A DNA stretch of 64,000 nucleotides from Pseudomonas capeferrum (GCF_000731675.1 NZ_JMIT01000002.1:223456-287455), one strand, 5' to 3'; shown: positions 30,879 through 40,759, counted from the first letter of the stretch. Made by a program: numbers and translations. Notes: generated by a model not told the origin, from the sequence alone.

Positions 30879-32069
30879 TTAAGGTTGTTCTTCGGGCGTC
30901 GGTGCATCGGCCGCTGCGGGGTCGCCGGCCGGGGCCGATTGCTGCGCGGGGGCCGCGTCGGGCTCAGGCTGCGCAGACGGCTGGTCCGCTGCGGGCGCAT
31001 CGGGCTCGGTGGCCTCGCTGGCACCCGGCTGGGCCTGCGGCGCCGGGCTCGAGCGGTAATCCGCACGCCGCTTGAGCTGGAACTCGCGCACCGCCGAATT
31101 GTGGTCGTCCAGGTCGTCGGAGAACACATGGCTGCCATCGCCGCGGGCAACGAAGTACAGGCTGGTGCCAGTGGCCGGATTGAGCGCAGCGTGAATAGCC
31201 TCGCGCCCGACCATCGCGATCGGCGTCGGCGGCAAGCCAGTCATGGTGTAGGTGTTGTAGGGCGTCGGCTCGCGCAGGTCGGCACGGGTAATTCTGCCGT
31301 TGTAGCGCTCGCCCATGCCATAGATCACGGTCGGGTCGGTCTGCAGCATCATGCCCAGACGCAGGCGCCGCACGAACACGCCAGCAATCTGCCCACGCTC
31401 TTGTGGGATGCCGGTTTCCTTCTCCACCAGCGAGGCCATGATCAGCGCTTGGTAAGGGTCGCGATACGGCAGGTCGGTGGTGCGCTCCGACCACTCTTTG
31501 GCCAGCACTTCGTCCAGGCGCATGTAGGCCTGTTGCAACAACTCGATGTCGCTCATGCCGCGCACGAAGCGATAGGTATCCGGGAAGAAGCGGCCCTCGG
31601 GGAACACGCCGGTGTGGCCAAGCTTGTCCATCACCTCGGCGTCCGTCAGGCCGTCCAGCGTGTGCTTGATCTTTTCGTGCTTGGCAACGGCCGAGCGCAC
31701 TTGGCGGAAGGTCCAGCCTTCGACCAGGGTGAGGTTGTACTGCACCACATCGGCACGGCGCCACGCGTCGAACAGCTGCTCGACCGTCATCCCCGGGGTC
31801 AGGCGGTACTCCCCAGTGTGCAAGGGCGTGCCAGCCATATTGAAGCGCCAGTAAAGCCGCAACCAGAAGGCGTCATCGAGCAGCCCATCGTTCTGCATGC
31901 GGTAAAACATGCGGTTGGGGTTGGTGCCATTGGGCACGTCGAGCAGGCGCTCCTGCGTCACGTGCAAGGGCTGCTCCAGGACCGAGTTGACCTTCCAGGC
32001 CGACCAGCCCAAAGCCAGGCCGGCCAGGATCAACCCCATTTCCAGCAGCAGCAGGAATTTGCGTCTCAC
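30879..32069 (-). CDS. mltG: Endolytic murein transglycosylase
   Basis: 396 residues from a GTG four bases after pabC; a TTG start further upstream is possible but would overlap pabC. One N-terminal membrane helix (about 4-24) anchors a periplasmic YceG domain; the catalytic glutamate is in ASLVEKETGIPQERGQIAGV. It cleaves nascent peptidoglycan strands to set their length. The last 60 or so residues are a low-complexity Ala/Pro/Glu tail that is unusual for the family. Confidence 0.92.
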   Translation of the reverse strand: MRRKFLLLLEMGLILAGLALGWSAWKVNSVLEQPLHVTQERLLDVPNGTNPNRMFYRMQNDGLLDDAFWLRLYWRFNMAGTPLHTGEYRLTPGMTVEQLFDAWRRADVVQYNLTLVEGWTFRQVRSAVAKHEKIKHTLDGLTDAEVMDKLGHTGVFPEGRFFPDTYRFVRGMSDIELLQQAYMRLDEVLAKEWSERTTDLPYRDPYQALIMASLVEKETGIPQERGQIAGVFVRRLRLGMMLQTDPTVIYGMGERYNGRITRADLREPTPYNTYTMTGLPPTPIAMVGREAIHAALNPATGTSLYFVARGDGSHVFSDDLDDHNSAVREFQLKRRADYRSSPAPQAQPGASEATEPDAPAADQPSAQPEPDAAPAQQSAPAGDPAAADAPTPEEQP

Positions 32070-32073
32070 GAAT

Positions 32074-32889
32074 TCAGGTATCCAGTAACGTACGGGCAAC
32101 GGCCTGCAGTTTACGGGTGAGTGGGCCCGGCGACCAGTTCAGCGCGGCAAAACCCCGCACAGGCCAGACACCATAGACACTGTTGCACACGAATACCTCA
32201 TCCGCCTGCTCCAGTTCATCGAATGCCAGGTCGCGGACCTGTACGGGGATGGCCATTGCCTGGGCCTGCTGCAGCAACGCGGCACGCATCACGCCGGCGA
32301 CGCCGCAGCGGCTGAGGTCTGCGGTCAGCAGCACACCGTCACGCACCAGAAACAAATTGCTATACACCCCTTCGACTACCCTGCCCTGCCCATCACGCAT
32401 CAGGCCTTCGGCATGCTCGCCGCCCTGCCATTCGGCACGCGCCAGCACCTGCTCCAGGCGATTGAGGTGTTTGAGGCCGGCCAGCAGCGGTTGTTCCCCA
32501 AGCCGGGTCTGGCAAGGGAACAATTGCACACCGAGTTCGGCATGTTCGACAGGATAGCTGGGCAGCGGGCCGCCCTGAAGGATGCGCCGTGGCGCCGCAC
32601 CGGCAACCGGGGCATAGCCTCGCTGGCTGTCGCCACGGGTGAGGATGAGCTTGGCAACGCCATCACCTAGCTGGCTGGCGTAACGCCGGATCTCGTCTTC
32701 GACCAACGCCAGGTCGACGTCGATGGCCAGGCGCCCGCAACCCAGCGCCAGGCGTGCAAGGTGGCCGGCCATCAAGCTCGGCCGGCCGCCTCGCACGGCG
32801 ATGGTCTCGAACAGTCCATCGCCGTAGGCCAGGCCGCGGTTCTGCAGATTGACTGCATCCGCCGGCTGGCCGTCGAGCCAGCTGTGCAT
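32074..32889 (-). CDS. pabC: Aminodeoxychorismate lyase
   Basis: 271 residues. PLP fold-type IV enzyme that makes 4-aminobenzoate for folate. The N-terminal RGLAYGDGLFETIAVRGG and the later YSNLFLVRDG are typical. The ATG overlaps the fabF stop as TGATG, a coupling signal that supports this start. Confidence 0.93.
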   Translation of the reverse strand: MHSWLDGQPADAVNLQNRGLAYGDGLFETIAVRGGRPSLMAGHLARLALGCGRLAIDVDLALVEDEIRRYASQLGDGVAKLILTRGDSQRGYAPVAGAAPRRILQGGPLPSYPVEHAELGVQLFPCQTRLGEQPLLAGLKHLNRLEQVLARAEWQGGEHAEGLMRDGQGRVVEGVYSNLFLVRDGVLLTADLSRCGVAGVMRAALLQQAQAMAIPVQVRDLAFDELEQADEVFVCNSVYGVWPVRGFAALNWSPGPLTRKLQAVARTLLDT

Positions 32890-34133
32890 CAACCAGCGAA
32901 CCGGCGGAACACCAGCGAGCCGTTGGTGCCACCAAAGCCAAACGAATTGGACAGCACCACGTCGATCGGCATGCTGCGCGCCTGGTGCGGCACGAAGTCG
33001 AGGTCACAGCCCTCGTCCGGCTCATCCAGGTTGATGGTCGGCGGCGCCATCTGGCTGTTGATTGCCAGTACGCTGAAGATCGCTTCCACCGCGCCCGCAG
33101 CCCCCAGCAAGTGGCCAGTCATCGACTTGGTCGAGCTGACCGCGAGCTTGTAGGCATGCTCGCCGAACACACGCTTGATCGCAGCCACTTCGGCCACATC
33201 GCCCGCCGGGGTCGAGGTGCCATGGGCGTTGATGTAGCTGACCTCTTCAGGCTGGATGCCGGCGTCGCGCAGGGCATTGGCCATGCAACGGGCAGCACCT
33301 TCACCGGAATCGGGTGGCGAGGTCATGTGGTAGGCGTCGCCGCTCATGCCGAAACCAACCAGCTCGGCATAGATGGTCGCGCCACGGGCCTTGGCGTGCT
33401 CAAGCTCTTCGAGAACCAGCGCACCAGCACCGTCGGACAGCACAAAGCCGTCACGGCCTTTGTCCCAAGGACGGCTGGCACGGCTTGGCTCATCGTTACG
33501 GGTCGACAGCGCGCGCGAGGCACCGAAGCCGCCCATGCCCAGGCCGCAAGCGGCCATCTCGGCGCCACCGGCGATCATCACGTCGGCTTCACCGTAGGCG
33601 ATGTTGCGCGCGGCCATGCCGATGCAGTGGGTGCCCGTGGTGCAGGCGGTGGCAATGGCGTAGTTCGGCCCCTGCAGCCCCAGGTGGATCGACAGGAAGC
33701 CGGAGATCATGTTGATGATCGAACCCGGCACGAAGAACGGCGAAATGCGCCGCGGGCCTTGCTCATGCAAGGTCCGGCTGGTTTCTTCGATGTTGGTCAA
33801 GCCGCCGATGCCTGAGCCCATGGCCACGCCAATACGCTCGCGGTTGGCGTCGGTCACTTCCAGGCCGGCATTACGCACCGCCTGGAAACCGGCCGCCAGG
33901 CCGTACTGGATGAACAGGTCAAGCTTGCGGGCCTCTTTGGCCGACAGGTACTGCTCGACCTCGAAGCCTTTCACCGAGCCGCCGAAACGGGTGGAGTAGG
34001 CAGCCAGATCCGTATGTTCGATCGGACCGATGCCACTGCGGCCAGCCAGAATGCCCTGCCAGGTACTCGGTACATCGGTACCCAGTGGTGACAGCATACC
34101 CATACCGGTGACCACGACGCGTCTACGCGACAC
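32889..34133 (-). CDS. fabF: 3-oxoacyl-ACP synthase II
   Basis: 414 residues from a GTG start preceded by AAGGAGAG. It elongates acyl-ACP with malonyl-ACP. The catalytic cysteine is Cys164 in TACTTGTHC, with histidines in [10 protein letters not shown] and [10 protein letters not shown]. It lies downstream of acpP with a terminator in the gap and upstream of pabC. Confidence 0.97.
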   Translation of the reverse strand: MSRRRVVVTGMGMLSPLGTDVPSTWQGILAGRSGIGPIEHTDLAAYSTRFGGSVKGFEVEQYLSAKEARKLDLFIQYGLAAGFQAVRNAGLEVTDANRERIGVAMGSGIGGLTNIEETSRTLHEQGPRRISPFFVPGSIINMISGFLSIHLGLQGPNYAIATACTTGTHCIGMAARNIAYGEADVMIAGGAEMAACGLGMGGFGASRALSTRNDEPSRASRPWDKGRDGFVLSDGAGALVLEELEHAKARGATIYAELVGFGMSGDAYHMTSPPDSGEGAARCMANALRDAGIQPEEVSYINAHGTSTPAGDVAEVAAIKRVFGEHAYKLAVSSTKSMTGHLLGAAGAVEAIFSVLAINSQMAPPTINLDEPDEGCDLDFVPHQARSMPIDVVLSNSFGFGGTNGSLVFRRFAG

Positions 34134-34253
34134 AGTACTCTCCTTTTCTAATAACAGAGTCTCTTGGCATTGCATTCATGCGATGGAATGAAATGACAAC
34201 AGGCTCTCGGTGCGCGGTGAACGATACCCTTGAGCCAAGGGGGGCTCGCAAAG

Positions 34254-34290
34254 AAAAAACCGCACGCCAGCAAAGGCAGTGCGGTTTTTC
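34254..34290 (-). terminator. Terminator after acpP
   Basis: The stem AAAAACCGCAC/GTGCGGTTTTT is followed on the minus strand by more Ts. It would make a short abundant acpP transcript, with partial read-through to fabF. Confidence 0.8.
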
Positions 34291-34317
34291 CCGACAAGTA
34301 GCGTCGACTAAAACGTC

Positions 34318-34554
34318 TTAGGCCTTGTGGCTGTTGACGTAGTCGATAGCGGCTTGAACGGTAGTGATCTTCTCGGCTTCTTCGTCTGGGATTTCGGTCT
34401 CGAATTCCTCTTCCAGAGCCATCACCAGCTCAACGGTGTCAAGCGAATCGGCACCCAGGTCATCGACGAAGGACTTCTCGTTGGTCACTTCCTCTTCCTT
34501 GACGCCCAGTTGCTCGGCGACGATTTTCTTGACGCGTTCTTCGATGGTGCTCAT
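34318..34554 (-). CDS. acpP: Acyl carrier protein
   Basis: 78 residues, highly acidic. The phosphopantetheine serine is Ser37 in [11 protein letters not shown]. It carries growing acyl chains for the Fab enzymes encoded around it. It has its own promoter in the fabG-acpP gap and a terminator behind it, matching its need for very high expression. Confidence 0.98.
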   Translation of the reverse strand: MSTIEERVKKIVAEQLGVKEEEVTNEKSFVDDLGADSLDTVELVMALEEEFETEIPDEEAEKITTVQAAIDYVNSHKA

Positions 34555-34605
34555 ACCTAGTTTTCACTCCTAATGGACATATGTCAGGCAGCTGGCCGGT
34601 GACCA

Positions 34606-34633
34606 ATTTTATAGAAAGACGTTCGCTTTTCAA
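34606..34633 (-). promoter_or_regulatory. Candidate acpP promoter
   Basis: On the minus strand TTGAAA (34628-34633) and TAAAAT (34606-34611) are 16 bases apart, in the 203-base gap upstream of acpP. The gap is AT-rich, and no other gene is visible there. Confidence 0.7.
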
Positions 34634-34757
34634 GCTAAACGCACCTTCGAATTAGTCACCCGACCCTCTGCCTGGAATCTGGTTGCAGCTTTATAACGGA
34701 TTTTAGGCTCGCAGTATGACTCTTTTTTTACGAAATCCGTCACATTGAGTTGCAGTT

Positions 34758-35498
34758 TTACATGTACATCCCGCCGTTGACCGGCACGGTAGCACCGGTC
34801 ACATAGGCTGCGCCGTCGGACGCCAGGAAGGAAACCACCTTGGCGATTTCCTCGGCCTGGCCCAGGCGGCCCAGCGGAATCTGGGTCTGCAGGGCTTCGC
34901 GCTGCGCTTCTGGCAGCTCACGGGTCATGTCGGTGTCGATGAAGCCTGGGGTCACCGAGTTGACGGTGATGCCTCGCGAGCCCACTTCACGCGCCAGGGC
35001 GCGGCTGAAGCCTTCCAGGCCAGCCTTGGCGGCGGCATAGTTGGCCTGACCAGCGTTACCCATGGCACCGACGACCGAGCCGATGCTGATGATACGACCC
35101 CAACGCGCCTTGGTCATGCCGCGCAGCACGCCCTTGGACAGACGGTAGAGGCTGTTCAGGTTGGTGTCGATCACGTCGAACCACTCGTCGTCCTTCATGC
35201 GCAGCATGAGGTTGTCGCGCGTGATACCTGCGTTGTTGACCAGGATGGCCGGTGCACCGAACTGCGCGGTGATGGCGCCCAGCACCGCTTCGACGGACTC
35301 GGCGCTGGTCACGTTCAGCTCCATGCCGGTACCGGTGATGCCGTGCTCTTTCAGGGTAGCGCCGATGCGCTCGGCACCGGAGGCGGACGTGGCGGTGCCG
35401 ATCACGGTCGCGCCCTGGCGGCCCAGTTCGAGGGCGATGGCCTGGCCAATGCCACGGCTGGCGCCGGTGACCAGTGCAACTTTACCTTGCAGGCTCAT
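34758..35498 (-). CDS. fabG: 3-oxoacyl-ACP reductase
   Basis: 246 residues. NADPH-dependent reductase of fatty-acid elongation. The N-terminal TGASRGIG cofactor motif, NNAG, and the catalytic Ser-Tyr-Lys (IGSVVGAMGNAGQANYAAAK) mark the short-chain dehydrogenase fold. It follows fabD after 15 bases. Confidence 0.97.
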   Translation of the reverse strand: MSLQGKVALVTGASRGIGQAIALELGRQGATVIGTATSASGAERIGATLKEHGITGTGMELNVTSAESVEAVLGAITAQFGAPAILVNNAGITRDNLMLRMKDDEWFDVIDTNLNSLYRLSKGVLRGMTKARWGRIISIGSVVGAMGNAGQANYAAAKAGLEGFSRALAREVGSRGITVNSVTPGFIDTDMTRELPEAQREALQTQIPLGRLGQAEEIAKVVSFLASDGAAYVTGATVPVNGGMYM

Positions 35499-35513
35499 GC
35501 AAGCTTCTCCAAT

Positions 35514-36452
35514 TCAGGCCAGCGCCGCGCGGGTGGCGGCGACGGCATCAGGGGTATTGAGGTTGTAGGTGGTCACGCCGTCGGCGCAACGCTTGTTGAG
35601 GCCGGCAAGGACTTTACCTGGGCCGCATTCAACAAGATTGACGGCGCCATTGGCGGCCAGGGTCTGTACGCATTCGACCCAGCGCACGGGCTGGTACAGC
35701 TGCGCCAGCAGGTCGTGCTTGAGCGCATCGAGGTCGGCGGCGATGGCGGCGGTGACGTTCTGCACCACCGGGATCTGCGGGGCCTTCCACTCGATGGCGT
35801 TGACCGACTCGGCAAAACGCTCGGCGGCAGGCTTCATCAAGGCGCAGTGCGATGGCACGCTGACCGGCAGCGGCAAGGCACGCTTGGCGCCTTTGGCCTT
35901 GCACAACTCGATGGCACGGTTCACCGCCGCAACGTTACCGGCAATGACTACCTGGCCCGGAGAGTTGAAGTTCACTGCACTGACCACTTCATCTTCGGCC
36001 GCTTCGACGCAAATGGCCTTCACTTCATCGTCGCCCAGGCCAAGAATTGCGGCCATGGCGCCGTGACCGGCCGGCACAGCCTCCTGCATCAGTTCACCAC
36101 GGCGCTTGACCAGCTTGACTGCGTCTTTCAGCGACAGGCTGCCAGCGGCGACCAGCGCGCTGTATTCACCCAAGCTATGGCCCGCAACGAACGCAGGCTT
36201 TGCGCCGCCCTCTTCCAGCCACAGGCGCCACAAGGCGATAGAGGCGGTAAGGATGGCCGGCTGGGTCTTGTCGGTTTGGTTGAGTTGCTCTTCCGGACCT
36301 TCCTGGACCAGCTTCCACAGGTCGTAGCCCAAAGCTTCGGAAGCTTCCTTGAAGGTTTCGACGATCACCGGCTTCTGGGCGCCGAGTTCGGCGAGCATGC
36401 CCAGCGACTGGGAACCTTGACCAGGAAAGACGAATGCGAGGGATGCAGACAT
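35514..36452 (-). CDS. fabD: Malonyl-CoA:ACP transacylase
   Basis: 312 residues. It moves malonyl from CoA to ACP. The N-terminal FPGQGSQ and the nucleophile motif GHSLGEYSA (Ser93) are present. It is preceded by a 126-base gap after plsX and followed closely by fabG, so a fabDG transcript is likely. Confidence 0.97.
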   Translation of the reverse strand: MSASLAFVFPGQGSQSLGMLAELGAQKPVIVETFKEASEALGYDLWKLVQEGPEEQLNQTDKTQPAILTASIALWRLWLEEGGAKPAFVAGHSLGEYSALVAAGSLSLKDAVKLVKRRGELMQEAVPAGHGAMAAILGLGDDEVKAICVEAAEDEVVSAVNFNSPGQVVIAGNVAAVNRAIELCKAKGAKRALPLPVSVPSHCALMKPAAERFAESVNAIEWKAPQIPVVQNVTAAIAADLDALKHDLLAQLYQPVRWVECVQTLAANGAVNLVECGPGKVLAGLNKRCADGVTTYNLNTPDAVAATRAALA

Positions 36453-36578
36453 TGAACAAGCCCTTATGATCTTGTCGTCGGATAGGGTACGCCGGGCGTT
36501 AGCCTGGCGCGGAATCTGAAAACTTGGATGGATACGCGGACCAAGCGGTCACATTTAAGCACTTCATCGGCGAAATGC

Positions 36579-37589
36579 CTAAGGCAACAGGTCTTCAAGG
36601 CGACCATGCAGCCGCTGGGGCAGGTTTTCCTGGATCTCGATCAACGCACGCTGAATGGCGCTCTGAAACCCCTGCACGCCCGCCGAGCCATGGCTTTTGA
36701 TGACGATACCCTGCAACCCCAGAAAGCTTGCACCATTGTGCCGCGCGGGCGCCAGGTCGGCCTGCAGGCGCTTGAGCAATGGCATGGCCAAGGCGCCGGC
36801 AGCACGGGCCAGCACTCCGCCCTTGAACAACGCCTCGATGCGCGCACCGATCATCGTCGCCAGGCCTTCGCTGGACTTGAGCAGGATGTTGCCGACAAAG
36901 CCGTCGCACACCACCACATCCGCCTCGCCACGGTACAGGCCATCGCCTTCGACGAAACCCACATAGTTAAGGCCGCGGGCGTTCTGCAGCAACGTGGCCG
37001 CCAGCTTGACCTGCTGGTTGCCCTTGATGTCCTCGGTGCCGATGTTCAGCAGCGCCACGCGCGGGCGATGAACGCCCAAGGCCTGGGCAGCCACCGAGCC
37101 CATCACGGCGAACTGGTAAAGGTTCTCGGCACTGCAATCGACATTGGCGCCCAGGTCGAGCAACTGGCAGTACCCCGCCTGGGTCGGGATCGCCGCCACC
37201 ATGGCGGGCCGATCGATACCCGGCAGGGTCTTAAGCACGAAGCGCGACAACGCCATCAGCGCCCCGGTATTTCCGGCACTCACGCAGGCCTGGGCCTTGC
37301 CGTCACGCACCAGTTCGAGCGCAATGCGCATCGACGAGTCCGGCTTGCCGCGCAACGCCTGTGAAGGCCGCTCGTCCATACCGATCACCTCGCTTGCCGC
37401 GACAATCTGCAGGCGCGCGCGATCCGCAGCTGCAAGGCCGCTGACAAGATCTTCAAGGAGGGAGGGTTGACCGACGAGGGTCAGGTGCAGCGAGGGGGTA
37501 GCCGAAAGGCAGGCAATGCTAGCCTGGACAATGCTGCGGGGACCGAAGTCCCCGCCCATTGCGTCGATCGCGATGATCTGAGCGGACAA
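36579..37589 (-). CDS. plsX: Phosphate acyltransferase
   Basis: 336 residues. It makes acyl-phosphate from acyl-ACP for phospholipid synthesis. The N-terminal [16 protein letters not shown] is diagnostic. The start codon is TTG three bases after the rpmF stop, with no alternative ATG before the conserved block, so translation is probably coupled to rpmF. Confidence 0.95.
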   Translation of the reverse strand: MSAQIIAIDAMGGDFGPRSIVQASIACLSATPSLHLTLVGQPSLLEDLVSGLAAADRARLQIVAASEVIGMDERPSQALRGKPDSSMRIALELVRDGKAQACVSAGNTGALMALSRFVLKTLPGIDRPAMVAAIPTQAGYCQLLDLGANVDCSAENLYQFAVMGSVAAQALGVHRPRVALLNIGTEDIKGNQQVKLAATLLQNARGLNYVGFVEGDGLYRGEADVVVCDGFVGNILLKSSEGLATMIGARIEALFKGGVLARAAGALAMPLLKRLQADLAPARHNGASFLGLQGIVIKSHGSAGVQGFQSAIQRALIEIQENLPQRLHGRLEDLLP

Positions 37590-37592
37590 GGA

Positions 37593-37775
37593 TTACTCGT
37601 CAGCGCCCTTGTCGATCACTTTGCGACCACGGTATACGCCTTCTGGCGATACGTGGTGGCGCAGGTGAATTTCACCGGTGGTTTTCTCTACCGACAGCGC
37701 GTTTTCCGACAGGGCGTCGTGCGAACGGCGCATGTCACGGGCAGAGCGGGATTTTTTGTTCTGCTGAACAGCCAT
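37593..37775 (-). CDS. rpmF: 50S ribosomal protein L32
   Basis: 60 residues, strongly basic. The start [20 protein letters not shown] is typical of L32; the zinc cysteines found in some L32 proteins are absent here. It lies 13 bases after yceD, the conserved order of ribosome and lipid genes. Confidence 0.97.
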   Translation of the reverse strand: MAVQQNKKSRSARDMRRSHDALSENALSVEKTTGEIHLRHHVSPEGVYRGRKVIDKGADE

Positions 37776-37788
37776 AATTGATTAACTC

Positions 37789-38316
37789 CTAAACGTTTGG
37801 GTCACGCTTTAACTGCGCCAAAACACTGAACGGGTTGGACCGCGATACCTCGTCCTTGCTCGAATCGGGCTCGTCTGCGCCCGCCGGCTGCTGGCATTCT
37901 TCCGGATGATGAGCAGGCACGATTGGCAAGGCGAGCAGAAGCTCCTCCTCGATAAACGCCTGCAGATCCAATGGATCTTCGCCCAGTTCCAGCACGTCAT
38001 AGCCTTTCGGCAACGACTGGGTATTCGCACCCTCCTTTACCACGGCGTAAGTACATTCGCTGTGGATCGGCAGGGTGACCAGCTCAAGACAACGCTGGCA
38101 AACCATCTTGACCTCGACGTCAAGCTCGCTGTGGATAACCACCACGTGCTGTTCATCTCGTTCAAAATTTAATTTCGCCTGCACCGTACCGACATTGTCG
38201 GAAAGCGGGTCGCAGAGTCTTTCCAAATCAGCGAGTTGCAGCGAACCGTTAAGGGTTACGCCACGATCGGCTAATTTGCGCGGGTCAACGTGAGGTGGAA
38301 TCGGGTCATTCAACAT
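37789..38316 (-). CDS. yceD: YceD family protein (DUF177), linked to 23S rRNA accumulation
   Basis: 175 residues. It contains the CQRCLELV motif and an acidic C-terminal half typical of YceD/DUF177; E. coli YceD influences 23S rRNA levels. It heads the rpmF-plsX-fab cluster. A strong promoter lies so close to the ATG that the mRNA leader would be only a few bases. Confidence 0.9.
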   Translation of the reverse strand: MLNDPIPPHVDPRKLADRGVTLNGSLQLADLERLCDPLSDNVGTVQAKLNFERDEQHVVVIHSELDVEVKMVCQRCLELVTLPIHSECTYAVVKEGANTQSLPKGYDVLELGEDPLDLQAFIEEELLLALPIVPAHHPEECQQPAGADEPDSSKDEVSRSNPFSVLAQLKRDPNV

Positions 38317-38325
38317 AGGCGCAGC

Positions 38326-38354
38326 ATTCTAGGGATGGCCCCCGCCCCTGTCAA
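38326..38354 (-). promoter_or_regulatory. Strong sigma-70 promoter of yceD-rpmF, nearly leaderless
   Basis: On the minus strand TTGACA (38349-38354) and TAGAAT (38326-38331) are exactly 17 bases apart. The yceD ATG begins ten bases after the -10 element, so the expected start leaves about three or four leader bases and no room for a ribosome-binding site. Confidence 0.65.
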
Positions 38355-38411
38355 AGGAAATTCGGCGGCAAATCGCGTGATAGGATGAGTACAACAGATC
38401 AGGAGTCTACC

Positions 38412-38990
38412 ATGCTGCCCTTATTACTGGCTTCCAGCTCACCTTACAGACGCGAACTGCTCGCCCGCCTGCGCCTGCCCTTCACCTGGGAAAGCCCCGA
38501 TATAGACGAGCAGCGCCTGGGTGACGAGCCTGCCGTGGAGCTGGTTCGGCGCCTGGCCAGGCAAAAGGCCGAGGCACTGGCGGGCAGCCACCCCGGGCAC
38601 CTGATCATCGGCTCGGACCAGGTGGCCGTGCTGGGCGAACAGATCCTTGGCAAGCCCTTGAGCTTCGAGCGGGCCTGCGAGCAACTGCTGGAGGCCAGCG
38701 GGCAGCAGGTCACCTTCCTGACCGGGCTGGCGCTGCTCAATAGCGCTACAGGGCAATGCCAGGTCGATTGCGTGCCGTTTACGGTGACGATGCGGGAACT
38801 GAGCCGAGAGCGCGTGGAGCGCTACGTGGCGGCGGAACAGCCGCTGGATTGCGCAGGGAGCTTCAAGGCCGAAGGGCTGGGGGTGAGTTTGTTTCGAAGC
38901 ACGCATGGGTGCGATGCGACCAGCCTGGTCGGGTTGCCGCTGATTCGGCTGGTAGACATGCTGACCAAGGAAGGGGGGGTGATTCCGTAG
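38412..38990 (+). CDS. Maf-family nucleoside triphosphate pyrophosphatase (YceF-like)
   Basis: 192 residues. The N-terminal LASSSPYRRELLARL and later SDQVAV and GSFKAEGLG match Maf/YceF house-cleaning pyrophosphatases that destroy modified nucleotides. AGGAG lies about seven bases before the ATG. It diverges from yceD. Confidence 0.92.
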   Translation: MLPLLLASSSPYRRELLARLRLPFTWESPDIDEQRLGDEPAVELVRRLARQKAEALAGSHPGHLIIGSDQVAVLGEQILGKPLSFERACEQLLEASGQQVTFLTGLALLNSATGQCQVDCVPFTVTMRELSRERVERYVAAEQPLDCAGSFKAEGLGVSLFRSTHGCDATSLVGLPLIRLVDMLTKEGGVIP

Positions 38991-39010
38991 TTCGATCCCG
39001 CATTTTTAGC

Positions 39011-39047
39011 ACCCACGGAGATCGAGCGGTGCTCGACCTCCATGGGT
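39011..39047. other. Long hairpin between converging maf and sppA genes
   Basis: A 17-position stem (ACCCA-C-GGAG-A-TCGAGC against GCTCGA-C-CTCC-A-TGGGT) has two mismatches and a three-base loop. No T tract follows on either strand, so its function as a terminator is doubtful. Confidence 0.7.
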
Positions 39048-39083
39048 ACTGCAAAAGGGTGCCGTACAACCAACGGCCAACCC

Positions 39084-40073
39084 TCAGCGCAAAGAAGGCC
39101 CCTGGAACCCCATGTACATGGCCAGGTGCTCAGCCACACTGGCGCCGATCCGCTTGGAGAACCGGTCAAACGGCGATTCCTGAACCGTGAAATCCACCAA
39201 TTCCTTCTCGCCGACAATTTCCCGCGCCACATAGCTGGCACTGCCCAAGCCATCCACCAAGCCAAGCGCCTTGGCCTGCTCGCCCGACCAGATCAGCCCA
39301 CTGAACAGCTCCGGGTGCTCCTTATCCTTCAGCCGATCACCCCGCCCCTGCTTGACCATGGCGATGAACTGCTGGTGCGTGGTATTCAGCACGCCCTGCC
39401 AGAAAGCCCGCTCATCAGGCTTCTCTGGCGAGAACGGATCAAGGAAGGCCTTGTGCTCACCTGCGGTATAGGTGCGCCGCTCGACCCCCAGCTTCTCCAT
39501 CGAACCGACAAACCCGTAACCCGCCGCCGTCACCCCAATGGAGCCAACCAGGCTGGCCTTGTCGGCATAGATCTCATCCGCCGCACTGGCGATGTAATAG
39601 GCACCGGAAGCCCCCAGGTCGGTGATCACTGCATACAGCTTGATCGCCGGGTACTCGGCACGCAGCCGGCGAATCTCGTCATAGACATAGCCCGCCTGCA
39701 CCGGGCTGCCACCCGGGCTGTTGATTCGCAGCACCACGGCCTTGGTCTTGGCGTCCTTGAACGCCTCACGCAGGCTCTTGACGAGGTTGTCGGCACTGGC
39801 GGCCTCCTGATCGGCAATCACGCCGCGCACCTCGATCAATGCCGTATGGCTGGCGCTGCGCGAGGCGGCCTTGTCCATGTCCATCAACGGCGTGAACAAG
39901 ACCAGCATGCCGAACAGGTAAACGAAGGTCAGCAGCTTGAAGAAAATCCCCCAGCGCCGTGCGCGGCGCTGCTCCTGGACACTCGCCAGCAGGGTTTTTT
40001 CCAACAGCCTCCAGCTCTTGCGCTCTTCGCGCTCCTCGGGTTCGGACTCAGGGGCTTTCCATTCGTCTGCCAT
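39084..40073 (-). CDS. sppA: S49 family signal peptide peptidase
   Basis: 329 residues. One membrane helix (about 42-62) precedes a serine-protease domain with NSPGG and the nucleophile GASGAYY (Ser156). It degrades cleaved signal peptides in the membrane. The ATG giving MADEWKAPE was chosen over an upstream in-frame extension. It follows a phosphatase gene after 23 bases. Confidence 0.92.
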   Translation of the reverse strand: MADEWKAPESEPEEREERKSWRLLEKTLLASVQEQRRARRWGIFFKLLTFVYLFGMLVLFTPLMDMDKAASRSASHTALIEVRGVIADQEAASADNLVKSLREAFKDAKTKAVVLRINSPGGSPVQAGYVYDEIRRLRAEYPAIKLYAVITDLGASGAYYIASAADEIYADKASLVGSIGVTAAGYGFVGSMEKLGVERRTYTAGEHKAFLDPFSPEKPDERAFWQGVLNTTHQQFIAMVKQGRGDRLKDKEHPELFSGLIWSGEQAKALGLVDGLGSASYVAREIVGEKELVDFTVQESPFDRFSKRIGASVAEHLAMYMGFQGPSLR

Positions 40074-40096
40074 GCTCACCTGCCTTGGAAGTGAAA

Positions 40097-40756
40097 TTAC
40101 GCGGAACCGACCAGCCACTCACGCAACTGGGAGAAATGATCAATGCACACCTGCGGGCCGAACTCGGCCAGTGCCTGCAGCGACATCGCGCCATAGCCGA
40201 CAGCCACCGAGTGCATGCCCGCATTGCTGGCCATCTGCAGATCAAACGCCGAATCACCGACCATCAACGCGCGCCCAGGTTCGACACCGCAATGGCTGAG
40301 AATCTCCTCGAGCATCAGCGGGTGTGGCTTGCCACGGGTCTCGTCGGCGGCGCGGGTGATATCGAAGAACTGCTCCCAGCCATTGGCCCTGAGCACCCGA
40401 TCCAGGCCTCGACGGGCCTTGCCAGTTGCTACCGCCAAGCGGTAACCCTCGGCACGGAAGGCATCCAGCGACTCGACCACACCCTCGAACAACGGCGACG
40501 GCTTTTGATCAAGCGCCGTGTAGATGTCGGCATAGTGCTGCCGAAAACGCTCGAGCTGCACGGGTGTCAGGTGCGGATACAGCGTATGGATCGCCTCGCC
40601 CAGGGCCAGGCCGATGATGCCCTTGACCGCGTCATCGTGACTCGGCGCCTCACCGGCGCGCTCGGCGGCAGCATTCATGGCCTCGACGATGCGCCCGATG
40701 GAGTCGGCCAAGGTGCCGTCCCAGTCGAAGATCAGCAGCTCATAAGACTTTTTCAT
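40097..40756 (-). CDS. HAD-superfamily phosphatase
   Basis: 219 residues. Motif I DWDGTLADS with nucleophile Asp near residue 11, motif II ATGKARRG, and motif III VGDSAFD mark a phosphoglycolate-phosphatase-like HAD hydrolase. The substrate is uncertain. It begins three bases after rluC and precedes sppA, so the three probably form an operon. Confidence 0.9.
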   Translation of the reverse strand: MKKSYELLIFDWDGTLADSIGRIVEAMNAAAERAGEAPSHDDAVKGIIGLALGEAIHTLYPHLTPVQLERFRQHYADIYTALDQKPSPLFEGVVESLDAFRAEGYRLAVATGKARRGLDRVLRANGWEQFFDITRAADETRGKPHPLMLEEILSHCGVEPGRALMVGDSAFDLQMASNAGMHSVAVGYGAMSLQALAEFGPQVCIDHFSQLREWLVGSA

Positions 40757-40759
40757 CGC

